The notes beneath the pieces are model-generated. The model had not been told where the DNA came from and made no database searches. It was given only the letters and a program-made list of their open reading frames with translations. A program made the translations under genes and the position numbers. DNA of 8,541 nt, from NCBI GenBank assembly GCA_937864275.1, contig CALMIW010000530.1:1-8541 (forward strand), read 5' to 3'. The DNA is from an uncultured Dehalococcoidia bacterium (lineage in GTDB: Bacteria > Chloroflexota > Dehalococcoidia > Tepidiformales > Tepidiformaceae). Positions 5,334 through 8,541 of the stretch are shown one piece after another; the first letter of the stretch is position 1, and every line of letters begins with the position of its first letter.

Positions 5334-5366
5334 AGCGCCCGGCAGATCCGCCGGGCGCTTTCTGTT
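5334..5366 (+). terminator. Intrinsic terminator between the secreted-protein gene and gpmA
   Basis: A perfect 10-bp GC-rich stem, AGCGCCCGGC (5334-5343) with GCCGGGCGCT (5350-5359), a 6-nt loop, then TTTCTGTT. It starts 21 nt after the plus-strand stop and 24 nt beyond the gpmA stop. It suits the plus direction best and may also work for the convergent gpmA transcript, where the T-tract is poorer. Confidence 0.85.
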
Positions 5367-5390
5367 GCAGCGATTTGCGGACGACGCTGC

Positions 5391-6134
5391 TCAGCCGGCC
5401 TGGCGGGCGACGGCCTCGGCGGCGGCTTTGGCGGCTTCCGGATCGCCGAGGTATTCGGAGCGCACGCGGCGGAGGTTCTCATCGAGCGTGTAAACGAGCG
5501 GAATGCCGGTGGGGATGTTCAACTCCGCGATGTCGTCGTCGCTGATGCCGTCCAGGTGCTTCACCATGGCGCGGAGGCTGTTGCCGTGCGCGCCGACGAG
5601 CACCGTCTGCCCGGCGCGCAGGTCCGGGACGATGGCGTCATACCAGTACGGCAGGAAGCGGGCGATGACATCCTGGAGGCATTCCGTCGCGGGGAGGACG
5701 TCGGGCGCGAGCGACGCGTAGCGCGGGTCGTGGCGGGGGTGGCGCTCGTCTTCGAGTTCGAGGGCTGGCGGCGGTACATCGAAGCTGCGCCGCCAGGCGA
5801 ACACCTGGTCCGGGCCGTAGCGGTCGGCCGTCTCCTTCTTGTTCAGCCCCTGGAGGCCGCCGTAGTGGCGCTCGTTCAGCCGCCATGAGCGCTTCACCGG
5901 GATCCAGTGCTGATCCATGGCGTCGAGCGCGATCTGGGAGGTCTGGATGGCCCGGCGAAGGAGGGAGGTGTGGACGACGTCGAAACGGAGTCCCGCTTCG
6001 TTCATCAGGCGGCCGGCCTCGCGGGCTTCGCCGAGGCCTTTTTCGTTGAGCGGCACATCGTGCCAGCCGGTGAAGCGGTTCTCCTGGTTCCAGGTGCTTT
6101 CGCCGTGGCGCAGCAGGACAAGCGTGTACGTCAT
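5391..6134 (-). CDS. gpmA: 2,3-bisphosphoglycerate-dependent phosphoglycerate mutase
   Basis: Cytoplasmic glycolytic and gluconeogenic enzyme interconverting 3- and 2-phosphoglycerate through a phosphohistidine, primed by 2,3-bisphosphoglycerate. The 247-residue product matches the usual length of about 250. The N-terminal LRHGES motif holds the phosphorylated H10, with R61, E88 (LNERHYG) and the second catalytic H183 (GAHGNSLR) in the expected places; FTGW (21-24) is also conserved. ATG 6134 is chosen because GGGGTGA ends 8 nt upstream; the frame stays open further upstream into nadD, but that reading is antisense-like and lacks family similarity. It follows nadD by 25 nt in the same direction. 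The C-terminus is an Ala-rich helix (EAAKAAAEAVARQAG), typical of the flexible tail. Confidence 0.97.
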   Translation of the reverse strand: MTYTLVLLRHGESTWNQENRFTGWHDVPLNEKGLGEAREAGRLMNEAGLRFDVVHTSLLRRAIQTSQIALDAMDQHWIPVKRSWRLNERHYGGLQGLNKKETADRYGPDQVFAWRRSFDVPPPALELEDERHPRHDPRYASLAPDVLPATECLQDVIARFLPYWYDAIVPDLRAGQTVLVGAHGNSLRAMVKHLDGISDDDIAELNIPTGIPLVYTLDENLRRVRSEYLGDPEAAKAAAEAVARQAG

Positions 6135-6159
6135 CTGTTCGTTCACCCCTCGCTGGAAA

Positions 6160-6795
6160 TTACACCCTAGCCGGGGCGTTATCGCCACGGAGCAGCGACC
6201 GGTAGAGCGCCTTTTCGCGGACGAACCGCTCGACGGCGCCCGGCACCAGGTAGCGAATCGACTGGCCCCGGGCGACACGGTCGCGGATGAGCGTCGAGCT
6301 GACCGCGAGGAAGGGCATGTCCACGCGGTCGAAGCCGCCCGTATCGGCGCCCTGCTGTTTCTCGGCGACGACGATGCGCGAGAGCCGGGCGATCCCCGTG
6401 GGGTCGCGCCAGTTCGGCAGGTCGGCGACGGCGTCGCTGCCAAGGATGAGGATGATCTCGTCGTGGCCTTCAGCGCGCAACTCGCGGAGCGTGTCCACGG
6501 TGTAGGAGGGGCCGGAGCGGCGCACTTCGCGGCCGTCGGCTTCGAAGCGGGCGTTCCCGGCGATGGCCAGAGCGACCATCTCCAGCCGGAGCGCGCCCGG
6601 CGTCACGGTGCGCCGCCGGATGGAGGCGCGCCGGTTCTCCGGTGTGTCGGTGCCGGTCTTGCGGTAGGGGTCGCCCGCAGGGACGAAGAGGACGCGCTCG
6701 CAGCCAAACTGCTCGGCGACGCATTCGCCGAGGACGAGATGCCCCACGTGGGGCGGATCGAAGGTGCCGCCGAGGACCGCGATCGGTGGTGCCAC
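6160..6795 (-). CDS. nadD: Nicotinate-nucleotide adenylyltransferase
   Basis: Cytoplasmic enzyme of NAD synthesis that joins nicotinate mononucleotide and ATP to give deamido-NAD. The 211-residue product has the nucleotidyltransferase signature GGTFDPPHVGH (9-19), the PAGDPYRK substrate segment (39-46), GPSYTVDTL (95-103), GSD (119-121) with W129, and SSTLIR (166-171) near the C-terminus. Between K46 and the conserved TP-x4-R segment there is an Arg-rich insertion of about 14 residues (47-61) not usual in the family. Start GTG 6795 has no ribosome binding site but lies 6 nt after TACACT, suggesting a leaderless transcript. It is followed by gpmA after 25 nt and is divergent from the DUF2269 gene. 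Confidence 0.96.
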   Translation of the reverse strand: MAPPIAVLGGTFDPPHVGHLVLGECVAEQFGCERVLFVPAGDPYRKTGTDTPENRRASIRRRTVTPGALRLEMVALAIAGNARFEADGREVRRSGPSYTVDTLRELRAEGHDEIILILGSDAVADLPNWRDPTGIARLSRIVVAEKQQGADTGGFDRVDMPFLAVSSTLIRDRVARGQSIRYLVPGAVERFVREKALYRSLLRGDNAPARV

Positions 6796-6801
6796 GCGGG
6801 G

Positions 6802-6807
6802 AGTGTA
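6802..6807 (-). promoter_or_regulatory. Candidate -10 element for leaderless nadD
   Basis: On the minus strand TACACT (TAnnnT) ends 6 nt before GTG 6795, the spacing that makes the start codon the first transcribed base. No convincing -35 is seen at 16-18 bp. The same arrangement occurs before the His-rich membrane protein at 3723. Confidence 0.4.
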
Positions 6808-6843
6808 CCGGTAAGCGACCTCTGGGGCCGTGCCGCGCCGGAG

Positions 6844-6871
6844 TTGCCCATGACTAAAAGCCGCCTAGGAT
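6844..6871 (+). promoter_or_regulatory. Candidate sigma-70 type promoter of the DUF2269 gene
   Basis: TTGCCC (6844-6849) and TAGGAT (6866-6871) are 16 bp apart, each matching four of six consensus bases. Transcription would start near 6878, giving a leader of about 24 nt that contains GGAGG before the TTG at 6902. Confidence 0.5.
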
Positions 6872-6901
6872 TCGGGGCGAATTCGCCGGCTGGAGGCACG
6901 A

Positions 6902-7378
6902 TTGGACAGCTACAAGATTCAGCTCTTCCTGCATGTGGCCGTGGTCATCGTGGCGTTGGGTGCAACGTTCGCGAGCCCGTTCCTGCAGGGATGGGGCGAA
7001 CGTCACGGTGTGGGTGCGACGCGGATGGCGCTGGAGTTCGGGCACTACCTGGAGAAGGTGCTGGTGATCCCCGGTGCGGTCCTCATCCTCCTGTTCGGCG
7101 TCGGCCTGATCTTCGATGACGCGACCGGCTACAAGGACGACTTCCCGATGTGGCTGGGGATCGCACTCGCGTGGTACCTGGTGGCGTTCTTCGTGGCGGC
7201 CGTGGTGCAGCGGTCGAACGTGCTCAAGGCCATCGCCACACTGGACGGAGCCGCGGACGACGGTCCGTTCCCGGCGGCTTACATGACGGCGAGCCGGCGC
7301 GTACAGATTACCGGCGGCTTCCTCGCCCTCTCGACCATCGGCATCGCGTTCCTGATGGTGTGGAAACCCGGCCAGTAG
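6902..7378 (+). CDS. DUF2269 family integral membrane protein
   Basis: Small four-helix membrane protein of 158 residues resembling the DUF2269 family, whose function is unknown. Helices lie at about 7-28, 52-71, 83-104 and 134-154. H11 in the first helix (FLHVAVVIVALGA) and an outward loop FDDATGYKDDFPMW (71-84) are the most family-like stretches. It starts with TTG 6902, preceded by GGAGG about 5 nt upstream; no ATG gives a complete first helix. The loop between helices 3 and 4 (about 105-133) is hydrophilic and ends in SRR before the last helix. It is transcribed alone from a promoter near 6844-6871 and ends at the hairpin terminator at 7403-7438. Confidence 0.85.
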   Translation: MDSYKIQLFLHVAVVIVALGATFASPFLQGWGERHGVGATRMALEFGHYLEKVLVIPGAVLILLFGVGLIFDDATGYKDDFPMWLGIALAWYLVAFFVAAVVQRSNVLKAIATLDGAADDGPFPAAYMTASRRVQITGGFLALSTIGIAFLMVWKPGQ

Positions 7379-7402
7379 AGGCGCCGGAGGCAGCAAACGA
7401 AC

Positions 7403-7438
7403 GAGGGGCGCCCGGCTGGGCGCCCCTCTCGTGTTTCT
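7403..7438. terminator. Bidirectional intrinsic terminator between convergent genes
   Basis: A perfect 11-bp stem, GAGGGGCGCCC (7403-7413) with GGGCGCCCCTC (7418-7428), and a 4-nt loop. It is followed by TCGTGTTTCT on the plus side and GTTCGTTTG on the minus side. It lies between the stops of the DUF2269 gene (7378) and the CitE-like gene (7453) and can serve both. Confidence 0.85.
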
Positions 7439-7452
7439 CGCGGCAGCGGGAT

Positions 7453-8454
7453 TCAGGCGGTGACGGCGTCCGCGAAGAAGCGGTCCTTCACTTCCTGGCC
7501 GAGGGCGACGTTCTGGATGTGGGCGCGCTGGAGCTGCTGCCAGTAGTAGCGGTAGGTCGCGCGGTCGTGGAGGTTGCCCTCGTGCTGGATGGGGCCCCAG
7601 TCGGCGGCGAACGCCTTGAGCAGGATGGCCTCGGCTTCTTCCACTTCATGGTGGCTCGGGGCCATGGCGCGCGTGATCGGCTCGATCTGGGCCGGGTAGA
7701 TGCTCCACTGGCGAAGGAACCCGAACTCGTCGTGGGCGCGGCGGGCATCGTTATAGATGAACTCCACGTCCTTGAGCTCGAGGGTGACGTTGTGGGCCGG
7801 GACGACGCCGCAGGCGAGGGCTGCCGCCACCATCTCGGCCTTGGCGCGCTGGAGCAGCTTGTGGTCGAACTGGTAGGGCGAGCGCATGGCGAAGGCGGGG
7901 ATGGCGCCGTTGTGCGCGCTGACGAAGTCCATCATGCCGAAGTCGAGCACCTGGACGTTCGGCAGCTCGGCGATCTCCCAGACCTGGCGGAGGGCGCCGT
8001 GCGTCTCGATGAGGGCGTGGATGGGGATCTCGCGGCGCGAACCCGCCTTCACGGTGGCGTTGCGGACGTAGTCGATCATCTCCGCGAGCTCGGTGGCGCG
8101 CACCGACTTGGGGATGGTGATGTAGGCGACACGGTCGGCGGCGCCGGAGACGACGATGTCGATGTCCTGCTTCCAGTGCTCGTTCGTGTAGTCGTGGATG
8201 CGGACGCCGGACATGTTGTGCTGGTTGCCGGCGCTGTTCTGCATGCGCACGACCATTTCGGCGTGCTGGCGCTCGGCGCCCATGGGCGCGCCGTCTTCGC
8301 AGTCCATGGTGATGTCGAAGACACCGCCCATCTTGTTCTGGAGTTCGAGCGCCTTGGTGATGCGCTCTTCGGTGCCGGCGAAGTGTTCGCAGGTGGGGAT
8401 GATGGGGAAGGGCTTTTCGCCCTCGAAGAGGACTTCGTTGGGGTGTCTTGGCAT
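7453..8454 (-). CDS. HpcH/HpaI aldolase / citrate lyase (CitE-like) family protein
   Basis: Cytoplasmic TIM-barrel lyase of the HpcH/HpaI aldolase and CitE superfamily, which cleaves or forms C-C bonds next to a carboxylate or CoA thioester with a divalent metal. The 333-residue product starts at ATG 8454 with GGAAG 6 nt upstream. Visible are DITMDCEDGAP (47-57, acidic pair E53/D54), GVRIHDY (83-89, R85 as carboxylate-binding candidate), TIPKS (113-117), HALIETHGALRQ (146-157, metal ligand E150) and VLDFGMMDF (169-177, with D171/D176). These place it in the lyase superfamily, but it is longer than CitE itself and not obviously malyl-CoA lyase, so the substrate is open. The C-terminal 60 residues (WGPIQHEGN...YYWQQLQRA) form a helical cap. 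It is monocistronic in this window and shares a terminator with the DUF2269 gene. Confidence 0.9.
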   Translation of the reverse strand: MPRHPNEVLFEGEKPFPIIPTCEHFAGTEERITKALELQNKMGGVFDITMDCEDGAPMGAERQHAEMVVRMQNSAGNQHNMSGVRIHDYTNEHWKQDIDIVVSGAADRVAYITIPKSVRATELAEMIDYVRNATVKAGSRREIPIHALIETHGALRQVWEIAELPNVQVLDFGMMDFVSAHNGAIPAFAMRSPYQFDHKLLQRAKAEMVAAALACGVVPAHNVTLELKDVEFIYNDARRAHDEFGFLRQWSIYPAQIEPITRAMAPSHHEVEEAEAILLKAFAADWGPIQHEGNLHDRATYRYYWQQLQRAHIQNVALGQEVKDRFFADAVTA

Positions 8455-8541
8455 GTTGGGCTTCCGATTCTGGATTTGGGATTGCCGCGGCGGCCCGGCG
8501 GGGGGCGGCGGAGAGCGTAGGGAGAAGTATGCGGGATGGGA

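Noticed and set aside
6135..6443. N-terminal extension of gpmA by 103 codons
   Set aside because: It overlaps nadD in another frame, is Ser/Arg/Pro-rich and lacks family similarity, while ATG 6134 has a good ribosome binding site and starts directly with the phosphoglycerate mutase motif.
7150..8520. A 456-codon open frame on the plus strand opposite the CitE-like gene
   Set aside because: It begins inside the DUF2269 gene in another frame, runs through the terminator and mirrors the minus-strand lyase. Its Val/Asp/Gly/His-rich sequence is typical of antisense frames in GC-rich genes.
8455..8541. Promoter search upstream of the CitE-like gene
   Set aside because: TACGCT on the minus strand (8519-8514) could be a -10, but its -35 would fall at or beyond the window edge, so it cannot be supported.

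Overview
The window is high-GC bacterial DNA (roughly two-thirds G+C) with strongly GC-biased third codon positions, frequent GTG and TTG starts, and densely packed short operons. The gene content (SCO and PCuAC copper chaperones, a stand-alone VKOR, small lipoproteins, a CitE-like lyase) and the codon style fit an aerobic Chloroflexota-like or other high-GC bacterium. No rRNA or other phylogenetic marker is present, so the taxon is an inference. I see no mobile elements, CRISPR arrays or tRNAs.

Layout: (1) 1-860, plus strand: the 3' end of an EamA/DMT transporter, translationally coupled (4-nt overlap) to a DUF192 lipoprotein. (2) 882-3723, minus strand: a five-gene run that reads as a copper-delivery and thiol-redox operon. 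In transcription order it holds a His-rich two-TM membrane protein of unknown function, an unknown His-containing lipoprotein, a SCO1/SenC protein, a PCuAC copper chaperone with a Met-rich tail, and a VKOR-family thiol oxidase. (3) 3858-4691, plus: an SDR oxidoreductase, followed by (4) 4866-5312, plus: a small secreted four-cysteine protein whose ribosome binding site sits just after a long stem-loop. (5) 5391-6795, minus: nadD-gpmA, separated from gene 4 by an intrinsic terminator. (6) 6902-7378, plus: a DUF2269 membrane protein with a recognisable promoter, ending at a strong hairpin terminator shared with (7) 7453-8454, minus: a HpcH/HpaI (CitE-like) aldolase/lyase.

How the genes work together: SCO and PCuAC are the classical extracytoplasmic pair that loads copper into the CuA centre of cytochrome c oxidase subunit II. 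A VKOR next to them could set the redox state of the SCO and target-protein cysteines. The two uncharacterised proteins at the head of the operon carry extracytoplasmic histidine clusters, so they are candidate metal-handling partners. This operon is the most interesting part of the window. Its oddest detail is at the VKOR start, where a strong ribosome binding site and ATG lie one base out of frame with a coding-like in-frame extension. Regions (5), (6) and (7) are housekeeping (NAD synthesis, glycolysis) or generic accessory metabolism.
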